Shown here: in pieces, positions 1-16,260 of the stretch
Layout: each line of letters begins with the position of its first letter
How positions within the stretch are numbered: position 1 is the first letter of the stretch
NCBI RefSeq assembly: GCF_025766255.1
Contig: NW_026516685.1
Span: 426,539-490,538 of the forward strand
Reading direction: 5' to 3'
Source: Zychaea mexicana
Taxonomy: Eukaryota; Mucoromycota; Mucoromycetes; Mucorales; Lichtheimiaceae
Length of the DNA: 64,000 nucleotides
The notes under the pieces: generated by a model
Databases searched by the model: none
What the model was told of the DNA's origin: nothing
The model's input: the letters and a program-made list of their open reading frames with translations, nothing else
Made by a program: the position numbers and the translations under genes

Positions 1-479
1 GGTAGTGGAGGGATGGGTTGTAGAGAAGAGAGGTACAGACCAATTTGTCACGTATTTGCTGAACAATTCTTTCTGAAACAGGGGATCCGCACCACCTACT
101 TACGTCTATCGGTAATTAGTGAACACATATGATAGGAACTCACATAGGATAAGGTATCTTAAACAATGAACTAACTCGCTATTTCATTCATTTATAGTCT
201 CATTAACGACAACTACGATCCCGAAGACACCACTTTGTAAAATATGTAACCTGTCTAATAATAGTAATAAAACAAGTGTCCCATTCATGGAGCGATAATA
301 AGAACGAAAAGACGCTACTTTTCTACATAACCAACCAAGTCATGCAAGTTTAAACACGGCCTTGTTTACATTCGGATCAGGGAACACATCCGCACTCTAA
401 TATCTCTCCAGTATCATACAATCAGATGTTCTTAATGGCTGGCAACTACATCAGGCTGACATATAAGAACTGGAATAGT
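1..479. other. No gene recognised at left edge
   Basis: AT-rich sequence with short open frames only. The plus-strand frame open from the edge closes within about 130 bases and matches nothing I know. No RNA gene or repeat seen. Confidence 0.4.
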
Positions 480-1090
480 CTCACAAAAGCTGTTTAGAGG
501 GAAGAGGAAAACGAGATAAGTGATAGTCTGCTAGCCCGTAAATAAAGCAGCCTGTTCTTACGCAGATTCTTCAGTAGAACTAGTGGATTTGTCAAAATTT
601 CAAACCATCCTCTGAATATAGGCCCTCTTTTCAAAACTGAAAAATTCTACTTACCCTTCCTCAGCTTGATCAGTATCCACAGTATGTTCAATTTCAATGG
701 CATAGATTAAGGTAGTGTCACTTGTATCTCGAGGAGAAACTGGGCATAACGATAAGAACAGTTTAATATCAACTGTAGATAGCAGATAACAGGTGTCATC
801 CATTACACATCTACAGTACTTACAGGATTGACAAGCATCTTGTAGAGGAATAAGGTACGGGAGAGATCAAAATGGAAAAATGGACCCCCCTATATCTACT
901 GCTCTTTTTACGAACAGAGACACGCATTCCTCGGTATCTCTTCTGCCGCCAAAATTCTTGGCAGACGCCTCTTGGAGGCAGGCTTCACAGCTGTAGGTTT
1001 CTTGTTTTTCTATTTGCCGCTTGGCTACAATCGTAACAACATGCGATACGGAAGGACGTTCACTGTCATTAACCACACATTTCAACAAAG
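480..1090 (-). pseudogene. Possible degenerate or partial minus-strand coding exons
   Basis: Three pieces of protein-like reading frame lie in a row on the minus strand. About 1090-870 reads through a Cys-x2-Cys-containing segment with a Lys/Glu-rich flank. About 770-660 is an open stretch preceded by a CTACAG acceptor-like site and followed by GGGTAAGT. About 635-500 is a short open frame. GTAAGT-type donors sit between them, but I could not join the pieces into one frame with a credible ATG, and no family is recognisable. It may be a fast-evolving gene with unresolved introns, a gene remnant, or chance. Low confidence. Confidence 0.2.
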
Positions 1091-4000
1091 AAATTTCAAA
1101 CCCACATTGCCTCTTTTGCGGCTATCTTACTATCACCCCGTCTGCCGAAGAAAACAATCCTCAAACGTTATAAAACGATACAAGGCATTAAAATGGATTT
1201 CGTTGCAAAAGGAGATTATTGGAATATCCCACATTGGAGAAAATTTATATGCGATGCTAGGTCGACTCACACGCATCAACTACAACGCTTATCTGCCATC
1301 GTGGTGATCATTGCGTTACTTTGATTATCAAGAACAAAAGTAAAAGATCCAAGCAAGACCGTGATCCGACGAACGATCAGGATCTAAGCAATTCTTCCAA
1401 CCACCTTGCGTTTCTCGGGGAGCGTTCAACTTTTCTGGAGCATACACGTTTGCGCTTCTATATATTTAGTCTTCAGCCTTCAACTTTCCAGAAATTGTTA
1501 ATATTAGTACATTAAAATGCGCCGCGATTTGAGACGAACGAACATGTTGTTGAAAAAAAAGATCCGGATTTAGCGACTGCCATTTCTCCTTCTTCTCGAC
1601 CATCATCCTTCAAGAGTAAAAGCATTCTTGTAGTTTCGCAGCTCTATGAATCTATGCAGATTATCAACAAGAGGGCTCTCGTACCTGGAAGAAAAATATA
1701 CCTTTGTTTTACGCCGCCATTTCTGTGGCTGCTTACAAATGAGAATACAGTCTTAAGCGGAGGAGGAGCGGGTACTATACTCAACCACGGTCAGTCATTC
1801 ATTGCTAAAACGGACAACATGTACGGATGTATTTCGGTGGGTAGTTTTGATTATCGCTTCTCCAACATATTGACAAATTCTTCAGTTGAGATGGCTCGGT
1901 TGTTGCGCGCTTAATACAATTTACTGATGAAGTATCATATATTCGTAAGTAAAATATATTATACGTACATGACGCAATATAAATGTCTTTGCCCATTGAT
2001 CACGCGTATAATAATATTATTATTGCACTGTTTACTCATACATTCTTTAAAACCTCGTGCTACGCCAACTCTTACCAACGAAATTAAGCTGACTGATGCA
2101 ATTGGCAATTTGCATTGTATATGTATACATGTGTATAGCATGATGTGGCACATAAATTATTCATGGAGGTTACGCGACAGAGATAATGCGAGGATGATAA
2201 CTAAAATAATAAAAGGGTCATTCTTCGCCTGTAAGAGCGAGGGAGAAGTAACACAAGCTCAAACGCTATGACAAGCTGGAATCCGTTTACGAAAAACGAA
2301 TGGTCAAGAGAAAAGTGGTACTTTTTGAAACCGGAGAATAGCGGGAAAAAAGGCATCCTACTTGCAATATCATATCAGCGCGTTATAAAATATCGTATAA
2401 GCCTTTTTAAACGCGAATCCGCAGCAGTCGATCAAGCTTGAAGTCAAGCGTGTCTCAATTGCTGCCGCTGATGGCCATTCGTTTCAAACGGATCTTGCAT
2501 CACAGAAAAGAAAAACACAGACGCAACCTCGTTTCTTTCTTTCAAGAACAATAGCAGGGTCCGTGCGTAGAGAGCACGGTGTCAAAGGGTTGCCACCGCT
2601 TTATATGCACTTGAAAGAGATCCTAAATCTCAATCAGTACATTCACAAACAAGGTACAAAAGTACTTCACAAGGTCGATCAGTACGCGAGAGATCGTTCT
2701 TTGTGAATTGGGATGTCATTACCCAACGAAAGATTAACCTTCCGTTGTAATAATCAAACATAGAAAGCTTCTCTTGTTGATTATTATCTTTTTGTCATTT
2801 TCTTATTGTAATATTTTAAAGAGAAACCCTCTTTTCTAGGAAGTTCCAATAGAAAAAGAGGGGAAAAACTCCTGCTGTCTCTTTTTTCCAGGAAGACAAC
2901 AAAACCTGATCGAAGACGCAGGTAGTGAATGGTCGCTACGCAATGAGAGACCTTCGCCATTCACTAGTGGCGCCCGTGCCGTGTGTGCCCACAACGTCAA
3001 CTAAGCACAAAGACGCCTCAAGGTTGTTGTATTACGTTGATGCAGCCCTAGGGCATGCTTCCAACAACCTTGCTACCGTTGAAGCATCTTTCGGGTGAAA
3101 ACATCCACCTCGACTCGGCGGATAGCTTTCCAAGTCAAGGATTCACACAACACTTTGCGCTTCATAAAGTTTGTGTAAATGGAACTGAAGAAGAAAAAAA
3201 AATGGGAGGGATGGGGGTTTTTTGGTATTCTTATTCAGACAATTTTTTTTGCCGTCACGCTCGGGTCTTCAATGAAATCCATCATTTTGATTGGCTCTCA
3301 TTGGTAAGGCTCTGGTTGGCTCATTCTATGGACCGCTTATATCATATGACGCAACTTGGCCCAAAAGCAAAGGGAAGAGGAAGGAGATGTGTAAGTGATA
3401 GTCGTCGTGAAGAAGTCAAATACGCTATAGCAGCAGTGATCGACATGCTATGTATGTTTCACCATGCCGATGTACCCTCCGATACTGTCGCCGCTTATTT
3501 TGAAAAGAAGCGTCAGTGCACGCACCCAGCCTCCGCGTCAAATACAGGTACGTTTCGAATGCCAACTTGTTGATACATCCTGTAGTTACTGGAAGTATTG
3601 CAAGTAGACAATTGTCAAGAGCTCTACTATATAAAACATATTACCAAAGTTGTTGACTAAACTCTTCTTTATCCGAATACACAAAGCTGTCTGTTCTTTC
3701 AAATTGAAAAACACAACTGAATGCTTAATAAAAGGCAGCAGCCGATGGGCGCGACTGTATATCTACGCACTCATTATTCCCTGGATTGTGATCGCCTAAT
3801 ATGGTGCTCCCGGCGTTCAAGCTATACAAGTTTTGGGGTACTCTCGTTTAAAAGGAAGAGTCATTCTCACTTCTTTTACAGACTTTCAACCAAGGTCTTT
3901 CTTCATATTGTCCACGATGCAAAAAATACAGTTGATTAGGTTCATCGACTGCAAGTAGTACAATTAACAAGCGGTCAGTGTGTGGAGTATCAGCAAAAAT

Positions 4001-5947
4001 ATATTACCAGGCTTCCTTGCTTTACGCCATTGCAAACAGCAGCTCCTGACCATTCGCGCCGAAGCTTAAAAACAGTAAGGTAAACTCGACGGAGCCCTGA
4101 AGAGCGCTAGTCGCCTATTGTGACGCTAGTGTTTTCTTCAAAAGCAACAACCTGAGCGAAGCGGTCGAAACATTTGATGATTTTGTTGTTCAATGTCATT
4201 ATTATCCTCTTGGGGAGGTTGTGGGAATTTTCAAGCAGGCAATACGTGATCCCAATATATAAAAGGCTTTTGAGCGCTATAACATACAGTACTGTAATTG
4301 CACTGTACACACCTAAAGAGATGATTCAATGCCTTTGTGCCGTTCTTCTACTTTATATTCGGGGCGTTCGATCCATTCTCAATACGCGTGAATATCAGTT
4401 TTTAACCTGCTGCCAACAGTATTTTTTTTTGTCAAAACGCTCAGAATCGATCCACCAGAGTTGGAACATTATAATAGTTGATTCTTTTTTTGTATTACTG
4501 GCCTGCCTATCGGATTACTGCGAATTGATCTTTCACTATCACTTTGAGAAAAAAAATATGCTTAAACAAAATTTGAGGAGTCTACAAAAAGTGGACAATC
4601 TGATACGCCTAGAGGAAATCATATGATGCCAATGTAAAAAGCTTCAATATGGAACATACTTGCTATCTAAGCTCCGTTGTAGTGTATTGGGCAACATGTC
4701 CGCTAAAGCGCAATTGTATGAACTTACACTGCGCGCAAGCATTTCTTCGAGTGAATAATATTGACAGCTGCTCTACCAAGCGAGATATAGCGCTTTTTCA
4801 TTCTACCCTCTTTGAAAGGAGCTACGTGCAACGTCCTCTTCTCTCACAGGGTGTTCGATTCTGAGTTTGGGCGAGGTTAGCAGTATGACAAAGATCAGGT
4901 GGATAATGCTTTTGACACAACTATGATACTCATTGTACGATGGCAGAGTTGAATACTGAATTCAAGTTCCGTTCTTCAAACACAAATCACTGGAGATGGA
5001 TTGCTCCATCGTTGGGAAAGTTCGGTCTTGTCCGGTAATATGCGCATGGTGGTACAAGTATCCTGTTATGATCAGTCAGCATTTAATGTTTTGCGTGGCA
5101 CCATTTCCTTACTTTGACATTTCTACTAACTTTGACTTGTATACATGTATGATGTATAAGAACGATGAAACATAACATAGAGAATGGAAGTGTCTATGAA
5201 GTAGCATAATATCAGATCATTATCCTGGAAAAGTTGCAATGAGGCCTTTGAGTTGCATCCTTGATTCGCAGTGACAAATCCGGTGGGTACACCGTCACGC
5301 GAACTTTACGCATCATGCATATGCTTCGACATCTACAAGAACCTGTTATTTATCTCGGGAAGCTTCATATTTGTAGAAGTATTGCATATTACTTTTGACT
5401 AAAATCAGGGGTTTGTGATAGAGCAACATGTGTTGTATTGTTGACAGCTTGCGGTGCAAATGTTTCGTTCGATCAATTCGATATAATGGTGTTCAGTGCT
5501 CATTGTCAGTTATGATTTAATTTTTTTTATTGTTATCGTCGCTGATATTATAACTTGGAGCAGCAAGTAGTAATCAGCACAAGTATTTATCGCATAACTT
5601 TGATCCACAGTCAAATAATGATACAGTAGTAGAAACGACAGCAACGAAAAACAGTCCAACAACGCTTCTTGTAAAATAAGCCCGTTATCTGAGCTTCAAC
5701 CTATGAAAGTGAGAGGATTATTGCAGCAGCTGTCGTGCAGTAGTGTGCTATACTGTAGTCCTCCCTCTGCTTTGCTTTGTCTGCTGGCAAAAGAGTAGTG
5801 AGACTACGGGCAACTATATTTTTAACATACTGTTGTGCTCAAAGCAAATTTACCGTCGAATCTCAATGGCCTGTCTCCATTCAAACAAGAGCCAGCTCTC
5901 GTTCACCTGTTTATAACAGAGCTTAGCGGTTTATCGATGCTAAATTT
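1091..5947. other. Long stretch without a recognised gene
   Basis: Nearly 5 kb of AT-rich DNA with no recognisable gene. The longest frame of note is on the plus strand at 3055-3573; its second half (about 3400-3550) has a protein-like composition and ends near a GTACGT donor-like site, but it matches no family. A 9-bp inverted repeat (ATTCACAAA at 2641-2649 and its complement at 2700-2708) encloses 50 bp. No tRNA or rRNA gene was seen by eye. Confidence 0.4.
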
Positions 5948-6277
5948 TCAAAAGCAATCATCATTAAAAGCATTCGAGATTGCTGAAAGATACTGATAAA
6001 AGGACAAACATCCTTGATAAATATTATTGCCTAATATAGGAGCGGGATCTTGAACCACTAAATTTAAGGTTTTTGAGCGACTATCAAACACAGCGTTGAT
6101 AAGATTTGAGATTACATATTGTGCTTGTGTATTATGATAAATTCTTTCCGGTCGTGCGAATTTACCTTTCAACCTCGAAATAGTGATCCCCTTCTTATCT
6201 CCACCGAGTCGTCTTTGCACTTTAATTTTTTTCCCGGCCGAAATTTGGGTCTTTCGGGCTGTGGTTTGCCATGGCAA
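5948..6277 (-). pseudogene. Orphan open frame, possibly a gene fragment
   Basis: A 109-codon frame is open on the minus strand just upstream of the M20 peptidase gene. It lacks an ATG at its 5' end, being bounded by an in-frame stop a few codons upstream. It has a basic N-terminal half (Lys/Arg-rich) and a hydrophobic C-terminal half, a composition that looks protein-like, but I recognise no family. It also overlaps the likely promoter of the M20 gene, which argues against an active gene. Confidence 0.2.
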
Positions 6278-6285
6278 TATAAAAG
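6278..6285 (+). promoter_or_regulatory. TATA-box-like octamer upstream of M20 peptidase gene
   Basis: TATAAAAG lies 78 bp before the proposed ATG at 6363. The same octamer precedes the sugar transporter gene at 44455. Position and sequence fit a core promoter, but this is inference. Confidence 0.4.
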
Positions 6286-6362
6286 GGAGTTACCTAACGT
6301 AAAACAGAGTAAGTGGTTTACTTCTCTTTATCTTATCTATTTACTACTACTGTATTGATAGT

Positions 6363-8625
6363 ATGACAGTCGCCATTAATTCAGCTCAAGTACGTACTTA
6401 CCGTAATATGCAACAATGTTTCGGTTGGATGGGTGTATAGACTGATGGCCAGTACTTTATATTCATGCGACTATTGTACTTTTTTTCACACTCTCTCTCA
6501 AATATATATTTAAAGGCCACACAACAGCAATGCGATTTCCCGGAGGCGCAAAACGTTATTTATGCAGAAATCGATCGTATTTCGCCAGAGCTACGTGAGC
6601 TCAGTGCTGATGTAAAGCATTTGTTCCCTGTTATATTACCCTTTGTTATTGAAACATAATATGGCTTCTTCTATGCGCACGATTTTAATTCATATATGTT
6701 TAGTTACACGCACATCCCGAAGTGGGCATGCAAGAGCATCACGCGCATGACATTTTAACAAACTATCTGGAAAAGAACGGATTTGAACTGACACGACACG
6801 CGTTTGATTTGGAAACAGCGTTTATGGCCACGTATACCAAAGGATTGGGATTACGTGTAGGCTTTTGCTCCGAATATGACGCTCTTCCTGGATTGGGACA
6901 TGCTTGTGGCCATAACATTATTGCTATCAGCGGCGTAGCCAATGCGATGGCTATGAAGGCTTTGTTGGACAAGGGATTGGCATCAGGAACTGTCGTTCTC
7001 TTTGGTTGTCCGAGTGAAGGTAAAGGAGTTTGATGTCAAGCTTTGGTGGACCTAGGTCCTAGAGACTAACAACTATGGTTATACATACGCGTGCTCACTC
7101 ATCCGTTACATAAAACAGAACCACTGGATGGCAAGATTTTGATGGCTAAGAAGGGTGCATTTCAAGACCATGCGGATGTTTGCAGTATGCTCCATCCAGG
7201 ACCCATGAACATGACGTATTGGGCGGGAACTGCTATTCAGGACGTTAAAGTCGAATTTCTCGGAAAGGTTAGCATATAATACTTACTACTTTACATCTGC
7301 CACGAAGAGTGTTTATAATTAATAAAGAGGAAGAAGAAGAAAATTGTTCGATTGAAAGTAACTAATTCTTTCTTTTCATACTCGTTATCAGCCTGCCCAT
7401 GCTGGTGGCGCACCATGGAATGGTATAGGCCAACGTTCATTTCATTATTGGAAGAGTGTCGTAATTAATGAGCGAACAGGGAAAAAGAGGCTTACCGTTT
7501 CTAATTTCAACAAAAAATAGGCGTCAATGCACTGGACGCTATTTGCCAAGCGTGGGTCAGCATTGGTTTACTGCGCCAGCAGTTGCTAGCAACAGATCGT
7601 ATTCACGGCATCATTACGGACGGTAAATAGTATTCTTTAATCACATGTTACTAGTGCTGTCGTATGCGTGGCTAATAATATAACATGTAAAACAACAACT
7701 CATACATGAAACATAGGTGGCAAAGCGGTAATGCGGATATCCTACGCCTATGTCTATATTAGCCATATGAAATGGAGCAGAATGTGCATTTTGCTAATAA
7801 CCAATAGATCATTCTATAAAAATTACTTATATAATAGCCAAACATCATTCCAGACCGTACAGCAGGATACTTTTATGTGCGAGCCAAGACCACCAACCGC
7901 GTTGAAGAGCTGATGGAGAAAGTCGAAAATTGTTTCAAGGCTGCTGCACTCGCCACAGGGTGTGAAGTCAATATGAAATGGCGCGAAGCTGGCATGTGTA
8001 AAAGTAAGATTATTATTATCATTGTCATCATTCTTTTTTCGTGAACCTCTTATTACATACTGCTGTATATGTCGTCGTATATATATACATATTCACAGAG
8101 ACGCAGAATGAGCAAAAAACGGACTACTAACAATGAACATTGTATACATTTTCTCTAACATCAGATGTCATTCAAAACCCGGTAATGGCTGAAACGTATG
8201 CGCGGTATTATCGGGAATTCGGCAGCAAGGGCAAGCCAATCGAATCTCGACAAGCACAAGAAGCGAATCAAATGGGTGGATCCACAGAAAGTATCATTTT
8301 TCTCGGTATTTGCAATTTCAAAAAGTGGGTCTTTAAAAACTTATAAGTCTATTCCTACTTCTTTTTTTTAACCGAAATACAGGATTTTGGAAACGTGGCA
8401 CATTTGATGCCTGGCTTACATCCATTCTACGATATATACACCGACGAGTTTCCACACACTGAAGGATTTGCCAAACATACAGGAACAGAAGAAGCACACG
8501 AAGGCACAATGATTGCATCAAAGAGTTTGGCTATGGTATCTGCTCATATGTTTTTGGAAAAAGGATTCTATGAGAAGGCTTATCAGGAGTTTGACATAAC
8601 TGTGCCAAAAGAACAGCGTTGTTAA
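6363..8625 (+). CDS. M20-family metallopeptidase / amidohydrolase, PM20D2 (aminoacylase-1-like 2) type
   Basis: Zinc-dependent hydrolase of the M20D group; animal PM20D2 cleaves beta-alanyl-lysine-type dipeptides, and the substrate here is not known. Model: 6363-6389, 6516-6611, 6704-7019, 7119-7267, 7392-7422, 7521-7622, 7717-7727, 7838-8003, 8165-8286, 8383-8625, giving 420 aa, close to the family length. Visible hallmarks are the DLETAF and SEYDALPGLGHACGHN metal-binding region in exon 3, the KPAHAGGAPW segment across exons 4-5 and the STDFGNV/MPGLHPFY C-terminal motif. The ATG exon is 27 nt and exon 7 only 11 nt. The last junction is irregular: family alignment needs the exon to end at 8286, where the intron would start with GA; the nearest GT (8291) breaks the frame. 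No signal peptide, so probably cytosolic. Confidence 0.85.
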
Positions 8626-9620
8626 TTCGTTAGTAATAGCACGATATAATGCTATCGTTGTACTTTTGCATACATTCGATAAGCTAAAAAACATTGTAAA
8701 ATAAATACATCACTATGATACTATTGTTACGGCTAATCATAAATTATCACTCGCAACAGCACAAACAGTCTTTGATAGGATTGTAGTAATAGAAAGATCA
8801 ATTAGATATCATCATCTATGCAGGATTTTCGACTGTTATTTTGTGCTTTTCAATATTGTTTTATCGTGGACATGTTTTGATTCCAAAACTTCTTGTGCTG
8901 CTAGGAAAGAGTAAAATATCGTTGAAGCCCTATTTTTTGCTTTAATTTGAGAGTGACGCCGGCATACATATATATGCATCACACAGTCACGATTTTAAAA
9001 CGTTTAAAGTTATATTAGATTTTGTGTGTCTTGTTCCGTGGCAATATTAAATGCAATGATGATCATCGAGAGAACGAGATTGGTAGACGGAGATAAAGTT
9101 CATGTTTTCCTGTTCTCCGTCTTACAGCAGTTCGTTTCTGACTGACAAAGGAGAGAGAGTTCGGTTCGTATATTTTTAGTCTAGTGCACCAGCACCACAC
9201 TTATACACGTTACCGGAGCTATATAAACTTCCACCGAGTAGGAGATCGACACTATTCAAAGCTCTAGATCCAATAAACATCCAAGTCCGCCAATATAGCA
9301 GGAACGCCTCTCTTCCAAACTAAAGTGTCTTTTTTTTTACTTTATTAAATCAATTTATACAATGAAAGAAAAAAATTATTTTTTTCTTATGACAGTCCTG
9401 TTATTTTTACATTGTTATGTGGTTGGCGTTTTGTTCTGAAGGAAAAAGCAATGAGGGAAGGGGGAGGAGAGGAACGGCAATGGTGTTTTTTTTTCCCATT
9501 CTAGGGTGGTTTATGATGCTATTTACAGTATACAGAAAGTTTGTATTGGAAGAAGGGGGGGTGGATGGATGTGGATATGGTGAATGGACATGCTCTTTCA
9601 TATACAAGTTAAGGATTTCT
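8626..9620. other. Intergenic, convergent 3' ends
   Basis: AT-rich sequence between the tails of the M20 gene (plus) and the secreted-protein gene (minus). No coding region recognised. Poly-T and poly-A runs occur around 9330-9390. Confidence 0.5.
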
Positions 9621-10277
9621 TTATAAAAACGCCAAGCTCAAAAATCTTGTAAAGCGATGAAACTCGCAAGGCGATTGATGCAAAGAGACTTGCATCTGTT
9701 TAGACCGTTCGACAGTCAAGGACACTAAACGATCGTCCAATTTCTTAACCGAGAGCGCTTCTTCGGTCTTTTCGAGGATCCAGGTTCTATAGTACGATTC
9801 GACAAATTGGTCCAGATCCGACGATAATTGCTCTGCTTTGCGTTGTAGACAAGAAACCTCGACCATGCCCTCTTGGTTGTCGTCGTCGGTTGTCGTTGTT
9901 GGAGGACAATGCTGTGCAATAATATCGCGTAGCGAGGGCAATGGTTGTGCACTCGACAAGAGTTTGTTGGCAACATGCGACTGGATGGCTTGGATGACTT
10001 GTGCCTGTAGTGTGGGTGGGTCCTCTACGTCGGGGGCAATGTGTATGTCGTTGAATCTTAATTGTTTCGCCAGTGCGTTCGCATATTCGTTGGTCAATGG
10101 GTCAAAGTGGTCGTATTGATAGTGGGACGTGACAAGTTGTGCTAAGCGGTCGATTTGAACGTCGGTCTGGATGGGTATGGCGGATATGCATTGCAAACAG
10201 GATGCTGATAGTAATACGAAGACCGTCATGGTGGTAACAATGATGGTGTTGCTGGTTAAAGAAGAATGAAGATGCAT
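9621..10277 (-). CDS. Small secreted protein of unknown function
   Basis: Single-exon frame of 218 aa with a normal ATG (10275-10277) and TAA (9621-9623). The N-terminus has a strongly hydrophobic segment at about residues 10-33, ending in a small-residue/Pro region that looks like a signal peptide. The rest is hydrophilic with predicted helical character, a Thr/Asp-rich patch at about 125-133 and few cysteines. A TTTATA element (TATA-like on the minus strand) lies about 105 bp upstream, near 10382. The product is probably secreted or in the secretory pathway. I recognise no family. An unnoticed 3' intron is possible but not needed. Confidence 0.55.
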   Translation of the reverse strand: MHLHSSLTSNTIIVTTMTVFVLLSASCLQCISAIPIQTDVQIDRLAQLVTSHYQYDHFDPLTNEYANALAKQLRFNDIHIAPDVEDPPTLQAQVIQAIQSHVANKLLSSAQPLPSLRDIIAQHCPPTTTTDDDNQEGMVEVSCLQRKAEQLSSDLDQFVESYYRTWILEKTEEALSVKKLDDRLVSLTVERSKQMQVSLHQSPCEFHRFTRFLSLAFL

Positions 10278-11571
10278 TGTTTACTTTGAAAAAAAAGAAA
10301 GAGAAGAAATGAAAGAATGAATGGTAAGTGTCGATCCGTTTGTGCGTGCGTTGTGTTGTTCGAGCGGGGCGGGCGGGTCCTATTTATATGAGATCCGCCC
10401 CCGGCGGGATGTCTTAATTGAAGACACGCGTTTCAGGGATGCCAAAAAAAAAATAGCCTCTTTTAGCCCAACTTGGCAAATTGGACCTATTTTATTAATT
10501 GATGAGCGGCAGACAGACAGGCAAGGCAAACTGAGATTTTTAAAAGCAACGACTCCTCCACCCCCTAAAACCCCCCATTCCCAGCGTACTGTACATATCA
10601 GTTACAAAGAAGACCATCGTGTTAAAAGTGGCTTGGGGCAAGCTATTGACAAAAAAGAAGACGCAAGGATCGAAATGTAAAGCATTTATGGATCGACGCT
10701 AGATGTGCTCTGCATACTCTTTCCTTTTGCCGTCTCTTTCATTCTTTCATTCTTGCTCTATCTTGATGTTTTCTTACATTAATGAAAGTTTATAATTAGA
10801 AACCACAGAGTAATGTACATAGCTTAGGACGAAGGGGAGAAACAATAGGGGATGATGTCTATACCTTCATAAATGGATGGAGTCGAAACATTTACTTCAA
10901 AAGGTTCTTTTTTTAGACCCACTATGAAATATCGAGCTAAAGATCCGTATATAATCTAGTGACATATTAACCACGCATCTTTACCACGCGGTTGATGGCT
11001 GACGGGTCTGTGTATACTGACTACTTCCGCTCTTAAGATCAAGATACTGAGAAAAATTGTGCTATGCTTCCTGGGTACCAAGCTTAGCAACAACAATACC
11101 AAAACATTTGCTGTCGATTGCTTAAATTACTGTCTTCGGCAAGTACCCAGGTAATTTTCATTATTGTTTGCTCCAACTTCTTTTATTTTACTTTAACGAG
11201 TGTAATGACTTTATTGAATACAAAGAATTGACAGTCTACTTGATTGTCTAATCTCCTCAGGTAGGCTGATGTACGTATGCATGCGTGGTATTTCATGTAG
11301 CGATTCTTCTATATAAACCGATATCACAGTATGCAGGTACATAGGTACGTGATGGAAAAACAATGAAAAGGTGCTCGTACATACACCCAGTCCGGCAGAT
11401 AACTGCAGCCGCAGCCACCCTCTTTTGTCAAAACCCCTTTTGAGAACCTTAATGATATGGATAAGGAACCCTCGTGTACTATATAGAATGGTTTTATTTT
11501 TTGAACGCAAAATACAAGTGTGTGTGTGTGTGTGGTGTAATATGTAAAAGTATTTATATTCTTGCTTTTTT
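10278..11571. other. Intergenic region with (GT)n tract and small inverted repeat
   Basis: No gene recognised. The plus-strand frame at 10321-10680 overlaps the promoter of the minus gene and looks non-coding. CCTGGGTAC at 11070-11078 is inverted at 11143-11151 with a 64-bp loop. A short GT dinucleotide tract lies at about 11517-11534, in the 3' flank of the deubiquitinase gene. Confidence 0.45.
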
Positions 11572-15992
<4,421 letters not shown>

Positions 15993-16038
15993 TCAAAGCC
16001 TCCGTCCCGCACTTGCATCGGAGAAAGACTACTATTTA

Positions 16039-16063
16039 GAGCATCTCCAACGGTCGTTCTAAA
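16039..16063 (+). repeat. Left terminal inverted repeat of Harbinger element
   Basis: Begins GAGCATCTCCAACGGTCG and is identical over 25 bp to the reverse complement of 18737-18761. Beyond that the two ends diverge into A/T-rich sequence. Confidence 0.93.
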
Positions 16064-16260
16064 TTCTATTTTAGGATTCCGAAATAGAAAATTTCGAGTT
16101 CCAACGGTCGTCCTATTTCTATTCTATTTTAGAAAAGGGTCAAATTTTTTAGAATAGGCGTCCCAAAATTAGGGCAAGTTTTCTAAAATAAAATCGCGTT
16201 GTTGTACGCAGTAAAATAAAGCTCTCTCTTCTTTATAAATCACTTCCTTTTCCAACAACA

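Noticed and set aside
10321..10680. 119-aa plus frame
   Set aside because: Overlaps the promoter of the secreted-protein gene, low-complexity composition, no splice or family support.
11070..11151. 9-bp inverted repeat considered as a small RNA or terminator
   Set aside because: Stem too short for its 64-bp loop and no flanking promoter signals; probably chance.
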